39,756 bases of DNA from JAHDNZ01 sp036721855 (GTDB taxonomy: Bacteria > Bacillota > DTU065), in contig DAIMKF010000018.1 in NCBI GenBank assembly GCA_036721855.1, positions 1 to 39,756 on the forward strand, read 5' to 3'. The translations under genes were made by a program, and so were the position numbers. The notes beneath the pieces were generated by a model. That model was not told where the DNA came from. It worked only from the letters and a program-made list of their open reading frames with translations, and ran no database searches. Positions 16,682-23,860 of the stretch are shown one piece after another (positions within the stretch are counted from its first letter, which is position 1; each line of letters starts with the position of its first letter).

Positions 16682-17923
16682 ATGTACAAGAATTTAGGAA
16701 TAGATAATAATCTAATTGAAGAAGTTAAAAAAGCAGAAAATGAATTAAAAGAACAGTTTTTTGAACTAGAATCAATTTGCGAAACTTGGAGCCTATGTAT
16801 TCTTGATGCCTTCCGGAAAGCTAGAGTTAGTGAGTATAGTTTTTTTTCTACTAGTGGTTATGGCTACAATGACCAAGGACGTGAAGTGGTTGAAGAAGTA
16901 TACAGTAAAGTCTTTGGCACAGAAAGTGCTTTGGTGCGTCCACATATTGTATCCGGTACTCATGCCATTACACTGGGATTAAGGGGAGTTTTACGTCCTT
17001 TTGATAGGGTTTTAATAGCGACAGGATTACCTTACGATACAATGCAGTCTGTAATGGGCTTAAGTGGTAATTTTTCATCGGCTCTTAAAAATTATAATAT
17101 TGAAATTGATGTTTTACCACTAAAAAATGGGAACATTGATTTAGAAGGTCTAAAGGAAAAACTTTTAAGGCCTACTAAGATGGTTTATTTCCAACGTTCC
17201 AGGGGTTACAGCGACCGACCGTCTCTTGATAGTAACACACTGAAAAAAGCTATGGAAATTGTGCATGAATTAAGTGATGCTGTCTGCTATATTGACAACT
17301 GTTACGGTGAGTTTGTCGAGCGTGTAGAGCCTACATTTTATGGAGCCGATTTAATGGCCGGTTCATTAATTAAAAACCCGGGCGGAGGCTTAGCTCAATC
17401 TGGAGGTTATCTGGTAGGACAAGCTGATTTAGTGGAACTCGCAGCAGAAGCACTTACCGCACCGGGTCTAGGTTCAGAAGTGGGAGCTAGTTTAAATCAG
17501 ACCAAATCAGTCCTTCAAGGCCTCTATCAGGCACCTCTAATGGTGTTGCAAGCCATGAAATCGGCTCTTCTTTTTAGTAAAGTACTGCAATACAGGGGTT
17601 ACTGGGTTTCGCCTACTCCCAGTGAACTTCGTTCGGATACAGTCCAGTTAATTGGTTTTGAATCTAAAAGTGAGCTAATCAGTTTTTGCCAAGCAATTCA
17701 ATATTGTTCTCCTATTGATAGTTTTGTTACCCCGCAACCAGCTCCTATGCCGGGATATGATAGCGAGGTTATTATGGCAGCAGGAACTTTTGTTCAGGGC
17801 GCAACTTCTGAATTAAGTGCAGATGCACCTTTAAGAGAGCCATATCGTGCGTATTTGCAAGGATCCTTGAATTATTACCAATCTAAACTTGCTTTGCTTG
17901 AATTCTTGCGTAAAATTGCTTGA
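16682..17923 (+). CDS. ynbB: YnbB-type PLP-dependent enzyme (methionine gamma-lyase-related)
   Basis: This 413-residue protein belongs to the fold-type I PLP enzymes once labelled aluminium-resistance proteins and related to methionine gamma-lyase. The PLP lysine should be Lys231 in GSLIKNPGGGLAQSGGY; VCYIDNCYGEF supplies the aspartate behind the cofactor, and SGTHAITLGLRG the phosphate-side contacts. The start at 16682 follows AGGAGG; an upstream in-frame start at 16661 lacks a site. The true substrate of this family is not firmly known. In Bacillus it sits beside spoVK and glnR; here it is followed by speD, whose promoter overlaps its stop codon. SpeD consumes S-adenosylmethionine, so a link to methionine metabolism is possible but inferred. 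Confidence 0.88.
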   Translation: MYKNLGIDNNLIEEVKKAENELKEQFFELESICETWSLCILDAFRKARVSEYSFFSTSGYGYNDQGREVVEEVYSKVFGTESALVRPHIVSGTHAITLGLRGVLRPFDRVLIATGLPYDTMQSVMGLSGNFSSALKNYNIEIDVLPLKNGNIDLEGLKEKLLRPTKMVYFQRSRGYSDRPSLDSNTLKKAMEIVHELSDAVCYIDNCYGEFVERVEPTFYGADLMAGSLIKNPGGGLAQSGGYLVGQADLVELAAEALTAPGLGSEVGASLNQTKSVLQGLYQAPLMVLQAMKSALLFSKVLQYRGYWVSPTPSELRSDTVQLIGFESKSELISFCQAIQYCSPIDSFVTPQPAPMPGYDSEVIMAAGTFVQGATSELSADAPLREPYRAYLQGSLNYYQSKLALLEFLRKIA

Positions 17924-17949
17924 CTTTGAAGCTTAAAGCTGAGTATAAT
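17920..17949 (+). promoter_or_regulatory. sigma-A promoter of speD
   Basis: TTGACT (17920-17925), an 18-base spacer and a perfect TATAAT (17944-17949). The -35 overlaps the stop codon of the preceding gene. The roughly 65-base leader holds a 10-bp hairpin (17972-17981 with 17989-17998, one G-U pair) that ends 10 bases before the speD ribosome site. Confidence 0.7.
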
Positions 17950-18020
17950 TAATTCAGTTCAAATAAACGGGTCTCTGGATTAATAACAAATTCAGAGAAT
18001 AAAATAAGGAGGGAGATAAG

Positions 18021-18410
18021 TTGACCCAGGCTTTGGGTAGACACATCCTCTGTGAGGCATACGGGTGTGACAAAGAAACTCTAAATGATGTTCGCCGTGT
18101 TGAAAAGATCATGGTGGCTGCAGCATTAGCTGCTGGTGCTGAGGTCAGAGAAGTAGCATTTCATCATTTTAGTCCTCAAGGCGTCAGTGGAGTGGTGGTC
18201 ATTTCCGAATCGCATTTAGCGATTCATACATGGCCTGAATACGGCTATGCAGCAATTGACGTATTTACTTGCGGTGAGTCTGTCGATCCCTGGGTAGCAT
18301 GCGATTATCTCTTGGAGAAATTCGGTGCTCAAAATGTTCAATCCTCAGAAGTACAGCGTGGTTTGCTCCCACCTGAGCTTTTGAAATTAGAAGAGGAAAG
18401 GGTATCTTAG
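18021..18410 (+). CDS. speD: S-adenosylmethionine decarboxylase proenzyme, class 1B
   Basis: SpeD decarboxylates S-adenosylmethionine to provide aminopropyl groups for spermidine. The 129-residue proenzyme cleaves itself in VISESHLAIHTWPE between Glu63 and Ser64, Ser64 becoming the pyruvoyl group; His69 and Cys84 (DVFTCG) match the processing and catalytic residues of the small bacterial/archaeal class. The start is a TTG at 18021 right after GGAGGGAGATAAG. A strong promoter and leader hairpin precede it, and a terminator follows, so it is transcribed alone. Spermidine synthase (speE) is not adjacent. Confidence 0.95.
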   Translation: MTQALGRHILCEAYGCDKETLNDVRRVEKIMVAAALAAGAEVREVAFHHFSPQGVSGVVVISESHLAIHTWPEYGYAAIDVFTCGESVDPWVACDYLLEKFGAQNVQSSEVQRGLLPPELLKLEEERVS

Positions 18411-18428
18411 TTATGTTACCACCTAGAT

Positions 18429-18480
18429 AGCCTATGCCCGTTTCGCATTTTAGCGTTGCGCGACGGGGTAGGCTTTTTTT
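18429..18480 (+). terminator. intrinsic terminator after speD
   Basis: AGCCTA and CCCGT pair with ACGGG and TAGGCT across a small interior loop, with a GCG-containing apical region, followed by seven Ts (18474-18480). It starts 18 bases after the speD stop. Confidence 0.85.
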
Positions 18481-18596
18481 GATAATATATTTTTAAGAAA
18501 AACTCTGATATAGCAGGCAATAGACCTTTTCTGGAGAATAGATATTATAGAATAAGTAAATATTTAGAGCTTACTAGGGGGGGATTAAATAGCATA

Positions 18597-19670
18597 ATGA
18601 AAGATTCTTTACAGTTATTAGAAACTCTTTGTAATGCTCCGGGTGTTTCAGGATTTGAGGGCGATGTTCAAGCTATTATGCGGGCAGAACTTACCCGGAT
18701 GCAAACGGAGATTGTTACCGATAATCTAGGTTCAATTATTGCCAGAGACGGTGGTAAAGGCCCTAAAATTATGGTAGCTGGGCATATGGATGAAATCGGC
18801 TTTATGGTACGTCTTATTACTAAACAAGGGTTTATTCGTTTTACTACCTTGGGAGGTTGGTGGGACCAAGTTTTATTAAGCCAAAGAGTGGCTATATATG
18901 GCAGGCGGGGACCCGTTATTGGCATTATTGGTTCTAAACCACCCCACGTCTTATCCGAAGACGAAAGAAAAAAACCAGTTGAGAAGCAGGATATGTTTAT
19001 CGATGTGGGAGCTTTTTCGGAGGCTGAAGTCTTAGCGATGGGCATTCAACCGGGAGATCCAATTGTGCCGATAAGTCCTTTTACCTGCATGGGAAACGAA
19101 GATATGTATATTGGCAAAGCCTTAGACAATCGAGTGGGTTGTGCTATTTGTGTTGAAACATTGAAAATACTAAAAAATGCAGGCCATCCTAACCAACTTT
19201 ATATTGTAGGTACAGTTCAAGAGGAAGTTGGCTTAAGAGGTGCACAGACGGCAGGTACATTGATTGAACCGGATATTGCCTTGGCTTTTGAAGTGGCTAT
19301 AGCTGGTGATACTCCAGGGATAGACGAAAATAAAGCCCAAGCTAAATTAGGGAAAGGACCGGTTGTTTTTCTCTTTGATCGCTCTTTGATTCCTAATTTA
19401 AGACTGAGAGATTTAGCAATTAGTACAGCCAAAGAAATGGGTATTGATTACCAGGTTGATATTATGGAAGGTGGAAGCACCGATGCTGGTAGAATCAGCC
19501 TTATTAAAAGCGGAGTTCCTTCACTTTGTATAGGTGTTCCGGTAAGGTATATTCATAGCCATACAGGTGTAATCAATGTTCAAGATTATTATAAGGCCAT
19601 TGAACTGACCACGGCGATAGTATCAAAACTTGATGCAGAGAATGTGGCCTTGATTAAAAAAGTCTGGTAA
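18597..19670 (+). CDS. M42 family metallo-aminopeptidase (YsdC/FrvX-like)
   Basis: M42 peptidases are large cytosolic dodecameric shells that trim short peptides. The 357-residue protein shows the dinuclear metal site: His63 and Asp65 in AGHMDEIGF, Asp177 in ALDNRVG, Glu209/Glu210 in VQEEVGLRG (one being the catalytic base), Glu232 in AFEVAIAGDTP where Asp is more usual, and IHSHTGV near the end with His320. It is transcribed alone, between the speD terminator and sigH. The AGGGGGG site is about 11 bases from the ATG. Whether it prefers glutamyl, lysyl or neutral residues cannot be read from sequence. Confidence 0.92.
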   Translation: MKDSLQLLETLCNAPGVSGFEGDVQAIMRAELTRMQTEIVTDNLGSIIARDGGKGPKIMVAGHMDEIGFMVRLITKQGFIRFTTLGGWWDQVLLSQRVAIYGRRGPVIGIIGSKPPHVLSEDERKKPVEKQDMFIDVGAFSEAEVLAMGIQPGDPIVPISPFTCMGNEDMYIGKALDNRVGCAICVETLKILKNAGHPNQLYIVGTVQEEVGLRGAQTAGTLIEPDIALAFEVAIAGDTPGIDENKAQAKLGKGPVVFLFDRSLIPNLRLRDLAISTAKEMGIDYQVDIMEGGSTDAGRISLIKSGVPSLCIGVPVRYIHSHTGVINVQDYYKAIELTTAIVSKLDAENVALIKKVW

Positions 19671-19785
19671 TTCTGGTGATGTAACAGGAATTATTATAAG
19701 AAAATTCCTCTCAATGCAGGAGAAGACCCCTAAAACTAGTAAAAATGTTAAAAGGCAGATTCCAGAGACAAAGAGGGGTGTGAAG

Positions 19786-20427
19786 ATGGTAACCTTGCTC
19801 CAAGTAGCGAAAAAGGGGAAAGATATCCGCTATGACGGCATGACTGACGAAGAGATAGTTGCTTTAGCTCAAAGTGGAGAACGTCAAGCCGAAGAATATC
19901 TTATTCGCAAGTATGAACGTATGGTTCAGCTTTGGAGTAAGCCATATTTTTTGCAAGGTGCAGAGGATGATGACTTACTTCAAGAAGGCCGTATAGGTTT
20001 GTTTAAAGCTATAAGGGATTTTAATCAAGGAGCATCTAATTTTTGGTCTTTTGCTAAATTATGTATTACCAGAAATATTATTAGTGCCATCAAAGGAACC
20101 ACCAGACAAAAACATATTCCTCTTAATTCTTATACTTCGCTTTATAAATCTGTTTTCGATAGTGAGGGTGATCGTACCTTAGTCGAAGTTATTACAGACA
20201 GTAAGGTAGTGGATCCTGAAGCTTTAATAATTGACCGAGAAAAGCTAGAAATGACACACAGTTTTGTAGCTTTAGCACTTAGCGATTTTGAATATCAGGT
20301 TTTTACTCTTTATTTAAATGGGCTAAGCTATAAAGAGATGGCTGATACATTAAAAACCCATACTAAATCAATTGATAATGCTCTTTGTCGTGTGAAGAAT
20401 AAGATCCAAAGGGAATTGTGCTTGTAA
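19786..20427 (+). CDS. sigH: RNA polymerase sporulation sigma factor sigma-H
   Basis: Sigma-H (Spo0H) drives early sporulation and transition-state genes, such as spo0A and the axial-filament operon in Bacillus. From the ATG at 19786 (AGGGGTG upstream) the protein has 213 residues; an in-frame start at 19714 would add 24 unconserved residues. Region 2 is clear: YLIRKYERMV, then DLLQEGRIGLFKAIRDFN, and the -10 recognition helix FAKLCITRNIISAIK. Region 4 has LSYKEMADTLKTHTKSIDNALCRVKNK for -35 recognition. The gene is followed at once by an intrinsic terminator. It is not next to the ribosomal-protein/secE region where sigH often lies. Confidence 0.9.
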   Translation: MVTLLQVAKKGKDIRYDGMTDEEIVALAQSGERQAEEYLIRKYERMVQLWSKPYFLQGAEDDDLLQEGRIGLFKAIRDFNQGASNFWSFAKLCITRNIISAIKGTTRQKHIPLNSYTSLYKSVFDSEGDRTLVEVITDSKVVDPEALIIDREKLEMTHSFVALALSDFEYQVFTLYLNGLSYKEMADTLKTHTKSIDNALCRVKNKIQRELCL

Positions 20428-20451
20428 AATGGGCCTGCAGGCCCATTTTTT
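20427..20451 (+). terminator. intrinsic terminator after sigH
   Basis: A 9-bp perfect stem AAATGGGCC/GGCCCATTT with a TGCA loop runs into a tract of six Ts (20446-20451) and begins at the last base of the sigH stop. It separates sigH from the mgtC-family gene 20 bases away, so the latter should have little read-through unless a promoter lies within sigH. Confidence 0.85.
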
Positions 20452-20470
20452 GAATCAAGGAGGTGGATAT

Positions 20471-21139
20471 ATGTTTGGAATTACTACAGGAGAAGCCCTT
20501 TTGAGATTAGTTTTAGCACTGCTTTTATCAGGACTCATCGGTCTTGAAAGAGAAAGCAATCGAAAGGTTGCAGGATTTAGGACTCATATTCTTGTAGGTG
20601 TTGGCAGTGCTTTAATAATGTTAATATCAATATATGGTTATGCACAAAATACTTCAAGGGATCCTTTCAGACTAGCGGCTCAGGTTGTAAGTGGAATAGG
20701 GTTTTTGGGTGCCGGCACCATCTTACATCAAGGAGCTAATGTTCACGGCTTAACTACTGCAGCGAGTCTTTGGGTAGTATCGGCGATTGGTCTTGCTACT
20801 GGAGCTGGTATGTATCTTCCAGCTACTTTTGCCAGTGTTCTGGCCTTTTTAACCCTTACTTATATCCAACGTCTGGAAAAAATATTTCTACGCAAGCTTT
20901 ATAGGTATCTACTTGTCACTACAGTTGATAAGCCTGGTCAGCTTGGAAGTATCGGCAATATTTTAGGAGAGTTTAAGGTTAATATCTATAATGTTGAAGT
21001 ACTTAAATTAGATGAAGAAGAACCAGAACGTTTGATAACATTGAAAATGGAGATCGATGTGCCCAAATACTTTAATGCTGGTGAAATGCTAAGAAAACTA
21101 GCCAACTTGGAGGGCATGAAAACAACCATCTTAGAATAG
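20471..21139 (+). CDS. MgtC/SapB family membrane protein with C-terminal ACT-like domain
   Basis: The ATG at 20471 follows AAGGAGGTGG and gives 222 residues. Residues 1-135 form the MgtC membrane domain with about four segments; the family motifs GLIGLERE, GFRTHILVGVGSA and GFLGAGTILH...GLTTAASLW are intact. Residues about 148-222 look like an ACT-type domain (DKPGQLGSIGNILGEF), common at the end of MgtC homologues. MgtC proteins modulate magnesium homeostasis and ATP synthase in pathogens; they are not proven transporters. surE follows 11 bases later, so the two are probably co-transcribed. Confidence 0.9.
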   Translation: MFGITTGEALLRLVLALLLSGLIGLERESNRKVAGFRTHILVGVGSALIMLISIYGYAQNTSRDPFRLAAQVVSGIGFLGAGTILHQGANVHGLTTAASLWVVSAIGLATGAGMYLPATFASVLAFLTLTYIQRLEKIFLRKLYRYLLVTTVDKPGQLGSIGNILGEFKVNIYNVEVLKLDEEEPERLITLKMEIDVPKYFNAGEMLRKLANLEGMKTTILE

Positions 21140-21150
21140 GGTGAAATCAG

Positions 21151-21888
21151 ATGGCAACTATTCTTGTTACTAATGACGATGGCATACTGGCAGAAGGGTT
21201 GTGGGCTTTAGCTAAAGCTCTAACTAAGTTAGCAACAGTTTATATTGCAGCACCGGACAGAGAACGCAGTGCCATTGGACATGCTGTTACAATGTCAAGA
21301 CCACTTAGAGTAAAACGTTACAGTGAAAAAGCTTTTATGATCGATGGAACACCAGCAGACTGTGTAAAATTAGCTTTAGAAAATATTTTGCCGGAGAACC
21401 CTTCTTTGATTGCATCTGGAATCAATAGAGGACCTAATTTAGGAACAGACATCTTCTATTCAGGCACTTTTTCGGGAGCTATGGAAGGGGCTTTTTATGG
21501 AATTCCAGCGATAGCGGTTTCTCTGGTAGAAAACTTTACTAAAGAAGCCTATAAAATTGCAGCTGAAGAAGCTTTATGGGCTGCTACGATGATTCTTACC
21601 AAAGGATTGAATCCGGAGACAGTCTTAAATATAAATGTCCCTGCCCCGGTTAAAGGTAGGTCGTTATCGATACTGGCACCAAGACTCTATAGTAAAGCGT
21701 TTCAAGAAAGAAAAGATCCATTCGGTAAAGAATACTATTGGATGGCCGGAGAGGTTATCTCAGGTAGTTTTCCCGAAGATGCAGATGTAAATGTTATTTC
21801 TAGAAAACACACATCAATCACACCGGTAAACTTTTCTCTAGAAAGAATAAGTGATCCTTTGCCGTATAAAGATTGGCCTTTAGAATAA
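21151..21888 (+). CDS. surE: 5'-nucleotidase SurE
   Basis: SurE removes phosphate from nucleoside 5'- and 3'-monophosphates and supports stationary-phase survival. The 245-residue protein begins ILVTNDDGI with metal ligands Asp9 and Asp10, then PDRERSAIGHAVTM with Ser40, IDGTPADCV and SGINRGPNLGTD with the ligand Asn, then YSGTFSGAMEG. A GGGTGAAATCAG leader precedes the ATG. It follows the mgtC-family gene by 11 bases. Confidence 0.95.
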   Translation: MATILVTNDDGILAEGLWALAKALTKLATVYIAAPDRERSAIGHAVTMSRPLRVKRYSEKAFMIDGTPADCVKLALENILPENPSLIASGINRGPNLGTDIFYSGTFSGAMEGAFYGIPAIAVSLVENFTKEAYKIAAEEALWAATMILTKGLNPETVLNINVPAPVKGRSLSILAPRLYSKAFQERKDPFGKEYYWMAGEVISGSFPEDADVNVISRKHTSITPVNFSLERISDPLPYKDWPLE

Positions 21889-21939
21889 CAGTTGCATATA
21901 TTTTAAGCAGGGGGTGGTTTTATCTATCTCCTGCTTGTT

Positions 21940-22149
21940 TTGCTACCTCTTTTGGCTATGTACACAGCCGTTTTAGCCTTATCTCTAAAAAACGAGATTC
22001 TGTTTGGATTATTTGAGGTAATTGTCGATATCTACCTGTTTGTTTTAAGCTTGACTGCTTGGCAGCTCCTGCATAGTTTGTGGTTGCAGGGTCATGCTAA
22101 TAACTACAGGGGAGTGAACGATTATGTTGAGTTTTTCCGAACAGATTAG
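21940..22149 (+). CDS. small membrane protein of unknown function
   Basis: I do not recognise this protein, of 69 residues if it starts at the TTG at 21940. It is one or two hydrophobic helices (LLAMYTAVLALSL and FEVIVDIYLFVLSLTAW) and should be in the membrane. The start is unclear: the only good ribosome site, AGGGGGTGG (21909-21917), is 22 bases before that TTG. The hydrophobic frame stays open upstream through LVLL codons to a CTG (21931) and an ATC (21922) better placed for it. Its 3' end overlaps the next small gene by 26 bases. It follows surE by about 50 bases. Confidence 0.5.
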   Translation: MLPLLAMYTAVLALSLKNEILFGLFEVIVDIYLFVLSLTAWQLLHSLWLQGHANNYRGVNDYVEFFRTD

Positions 22150-22312
22150 AAAGCTTGTTGAAGAAGGCAAAGCTGAGTTTATTGGCAAGTGCGATGCTCT
22201 AGAGGGTTATAAAGCTTACTACCGAGTTGATGATAATGGAAAAACCTACTACATTTATGGACTAATGCCAAAAATTAATGAACCAAACTATCATGCCAAA
22301 CTGCAGGATTAA
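22124..22312 (+). CDS. 62-residue hypothetical protein
   Basis: This is a small soluble protein with an amphipathic N-terminal helix (SFSEQIRKLVEEGKAEFIG) and a strand-rich second half ending in YYIYGLMPKI. No family is recognised. The ATG at 22124 has AGGGGAGTG upstream and lies inside the end of the small membrane gene, which suggests coupled translation of the two. Its short length keeps the confidence moderate. Confidence 0.55.
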   Translation: MLSFSEQIRKLVEEGKAEFIGKCDALEGYKAYYRVDDNGKTYYIYGLMPKINEPNYHAKLQD

Positions 22313-22341
22313 AACCAGTTATTTAGAATATTGATTATTAG

Positions 22342-22369
22342 TACCAAGTTTAATAAAGCAAATTTGGTA
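22342..22369. other. 10-bp stem-loop between small genes
   Basis: TACCAAGTTT (22342-22351) pairs with AAATTTGGTA (22360-22369), one G-U pair, loop AATAAAGC. It has no U-run, so it is not a clear terminator. It lies 28 bases before the start of the next gene and could shape that gene's leader or be an operator. Confidence 0.3.
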
Positions 22370-22396
22370 AAGACCTAAGCTAGGCGGTGACAATTT

Positions 22397-22735
22397 ATGG
22401 AGAATATTTTAAGTAAGATAGGTCTAGGTCGGAAAGATATCATCCCGGTCCATCATGTTAAAGATAATCTTTATGTTTATGTAAAATGTATGCGTTGCAA
22501 TGAAATAATTCCTGTGCGTATCAGTCTTAAAGAAGAAGTACAAGAAAATTATGATAAAGACAAAGAAAAAAGTTGCTCATTTTACTTGCGTAAAGAGGTC
22601 GTTGGAAGCGGTAGTAATCGTTGCTTTGCTCGCATCAGCATATATCTCGAATTTGACGGTCAGTTTCGTGTTATTGGTACACAAATCAATGGAGGAAGCT
22701 TTGTCAGCCAAGATGATTATGAAGCTAGTAAATAA
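22397..22735 (+). CDS. hypothetical protein with CxxC motif
   Basis: The 112-residue soluble protein has CMRCNEIIPVRI near residue 31, a short zinc-knuckle-like CxxC, and NRCFARISIYLEFD with a further cysteine followed by an IGTQINGGSF turn. The alternating strand pattern suggests a small beta-rich domain. I believe similar unnamed proteins occur near lexA in other Clostridia, but that is memory and not checked. The ribosome site is AGGCGGTGA. It is convergent with lexA and shares a terminator with it. No function is proposed. Confidence 0.7.
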   Translation: MENILSKIGLGRKDIIPVHHVKDNLYVYVKCMRCNEIIPVRISLKEEVQENYDKDKEKSCSFYLRKEVVGSGSNRCFARISIYLEFDGQFRVIGTQINGGSFVSQDDYEASK

Positions 22736-22773
22736 AAAAGCGAGGTCAGCTAAGTTGCTGACCCCGCTTTTTT
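22734..22773. terminator. bidirectional terminator between the hypothetical gene and lexA
   Basis: AAAAAAGCG, one unpaired base, then GGTCAGC pairs with GCTGACC and CGCTTTTTT around TAAGTT. The A-run on one side and T-run on the other make it work for both convergent genes; it overlaps the stop region of the plus-strand gene and ends 11 bases from the lexA stop. Confidence 0.9.
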
Positions 22774-22783
22774 ATTTATTACC

Positions 22784-23407
22784 TCAATTGATAGTTCTCA
22801 ACAAACCGATAACTTTACCTAAAATATTAACATCAGTTGCATAGATAGGATCCAGTGAGGCGTTTTCGGGTTGGAGTCTAACCCTTTTCTTTTCTTTGAA
22901 AAACCGCTTAACCGTTGCATCGTTTTCAATTAAGGCTACAATAATATCACCATTATCGGCAGCATTTTGTTGTCTGACTAAAACAAGATCACCGGGCAAG
23001 ATTCCTGCTTCAATCATGCTTTCACCACGAATACGCAGTAAAAAACAAGTACTATCTTTTACCATTTCTCGAGGGAGAGGATAAGAATCTTCGATATTTT
23101 CTGTTGCAAGTATTGGTGTTCCGGCAGCGACTTCACCTACTAGTGGTACTAAAATTGCTTCAACTGCGTCTGCATAAACAGCATCGTTGTTAATTAGTGT
23201 TATGGCACGAGGTTTATCCTCGGCTTTTTTTATATAGCCTTTTTTTTCTAGTTTTTCAAGATAGGCATGAACAGTAGCGGTTGATCGAAGACCTGTTTGG
23301 GCACAAATCTCCCTTACTGTAGGTGGATAGCCATTTTTAACGATTCCTTGCCGGAGGAGATTTAGTATTTCCTCTTCCCGTGGGGAAAGATCGGACTTGA
23401 AAGCCAA
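22784..23407 (-). CDS. lexA: SOS repressor LexA
   Basis: LexA represses DNA-damage genes and cleaves itself when RecA filaments form. I place the start at the TTG at 23407, six bases after GGGGAGGTG; a GTG at 23416 overlaps that site. This gives 207 residues. The N-terminal winged helix shows PPTVREICAQTGLRSTATVHAYLEKLEKKGYI. The cleavage bond is Ala95-Gly96 in EVAAGTP, with Ser130 (GESM) and Lys167 (ATVKRF) as the catalytic pair, so self-cleavage should work. It diverges from yneA, and the shared region carries its own binding sites, implying autoregulation. Confidence 0.96.
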   Translation of the reverse strand: MAFKSDLSPREEEILNLLRQGIVKNGYPPTVREICAQTGLRSTATVHAYLEKLEKKGYIKKAEDKPRAITLINNDAVYADAVEAILVPLVGEVAAGTPILATENIEDSYPLPREMVKDSTCFLLRIRGESMIEAGILPGDLVLVRQQNAADNGDIIVALIENDATVKRFFKEKKRVRLQPENASLDPIYATDVNILGKVIGLLRTIN

Positions 23408-23442
23408 AAAAGACACCTCCCCAAAAACCTTTTATTGAAACC

Positions 23443-23471
23443 AGTATAACATAGGAATAAACAAAAAACAA
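23443..23471 (-). promoter_or_regulatory. lexA promoter
   Basis: On the minus strand: TTGTTT (23471-23466), a 17-base spacer ending TGT, and TATACT (23448-23443), an extended -10. The -35 end overlaps the LexA-box-like sequence at 23470-23481, which would give autorepression. Confidence 0.55.
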
Positions 23472-23481
23472 ACAAATGTTC
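23470..23481. promoter_or_regulatory. LexA-box-like site A
   Basis: AAACAAATGTTC matches the Gram-positive box GAAC-N4-GTTC at all but the first fixed base. It touches the -35 of the lexA promoter, so it is the likely autoregulatory site. Confidence 0.5.
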
Positions 23482-23490
23482 ACTTTTTAC

Positions 23491-23519
23491 TTGACACGAA
23501 CATGTGTACGGTATATGCT
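23491..23519 (+). promoter_or_regulatory. SOS promoter of the yneA-like gene
   Basis: TTGACA (23491-23496), a 17-base spacer and TATGCT (23514-23519). A LexA-box-like site fills the spacer and a perfect one sits at the expected transcription start, so repression by LexA should be tight. Confidence 0.6.
23498..23509. promoter_or_regulatory. LexA-box-like site B
   Basis: GAACATGTGTAC differs from GAAC-N4-GTTC at one base and lies between the -35 and -10 of the yneA-like promoter. Confidence 0.5.
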
Positions 23520-23525
23520 ATATAA

Positions 23526-23537
23526 GAACAAATGTTC
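23526..23537. promoter_or_regulatory. LexA box C (perfect)
   Basis: GAACAAATGTTC followed by G is a full match to GAAC-N4-GTTC. It lies 6 bases after the yneA-like -10, at the transcription start. Confidence 0.8.
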
Positions 23538-23563
23538 GCATCATAATTCAAAGAGGTGTAAAT

Positions 23564-23860
23564 ATGAAAAACAGCAACGCTTTCTTAAAGAAGATTAAGT
23601 GGAGCATCTTGTTGTTTTTGCTGGTTAGCATAGTTTTTATGTTGAATTATGAAAAAAGTCAGGCTCAGGAAAAGTTTCCGACAGGAAAAATTAATATTAT
23701 AGTTCAAAAAGGTGATAGTTTGTGGACTATTGCCAGAAAAATCGCACCAAACCATAACACTGATGAGGTTATTTGGTATTTGATCCATTTAAATGGTAAA
23801 AAAAATAAAATAGTAAGAGCCGGTGAGCTTTTATCTTTCGATTACGCTGCACTTGATTAA
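23564..23860 (+). CDS. yneA: YneA-like SOS cell-division inhibitor (LysM protein)
   Basis: In Bacillus YneA is a short-lived membrane-anchored LysM protein, made from a gene divergent to lexA, that delays division during the SOS response. The 98-residue product here has the same build: a membrane anchor at about 13-28 and a LysM domain at about 45-91 (IVQKGDSLWTIARKIAP...). The position beside lexA and the LexA boxes on its promoter make the assignment firm, though sequence similarity alone could not settle it. The ATG at 23564 follows AGAGGTG; an earlier in-frame start at 23504 lies upstream of box C. Its stop overlaps the convergent HAD gene by four bases, with no terminator between them. 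Confidence 0.85.
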   Translation: MKNSNAFLKKIKWSILLFLLVSIVFMLNYEKSQAQEKFPTGKINIIVQKGDSLWTIARKIAPNHNTDEVIWYLIHLNGKKNKIVRAGELLSFDYAALD

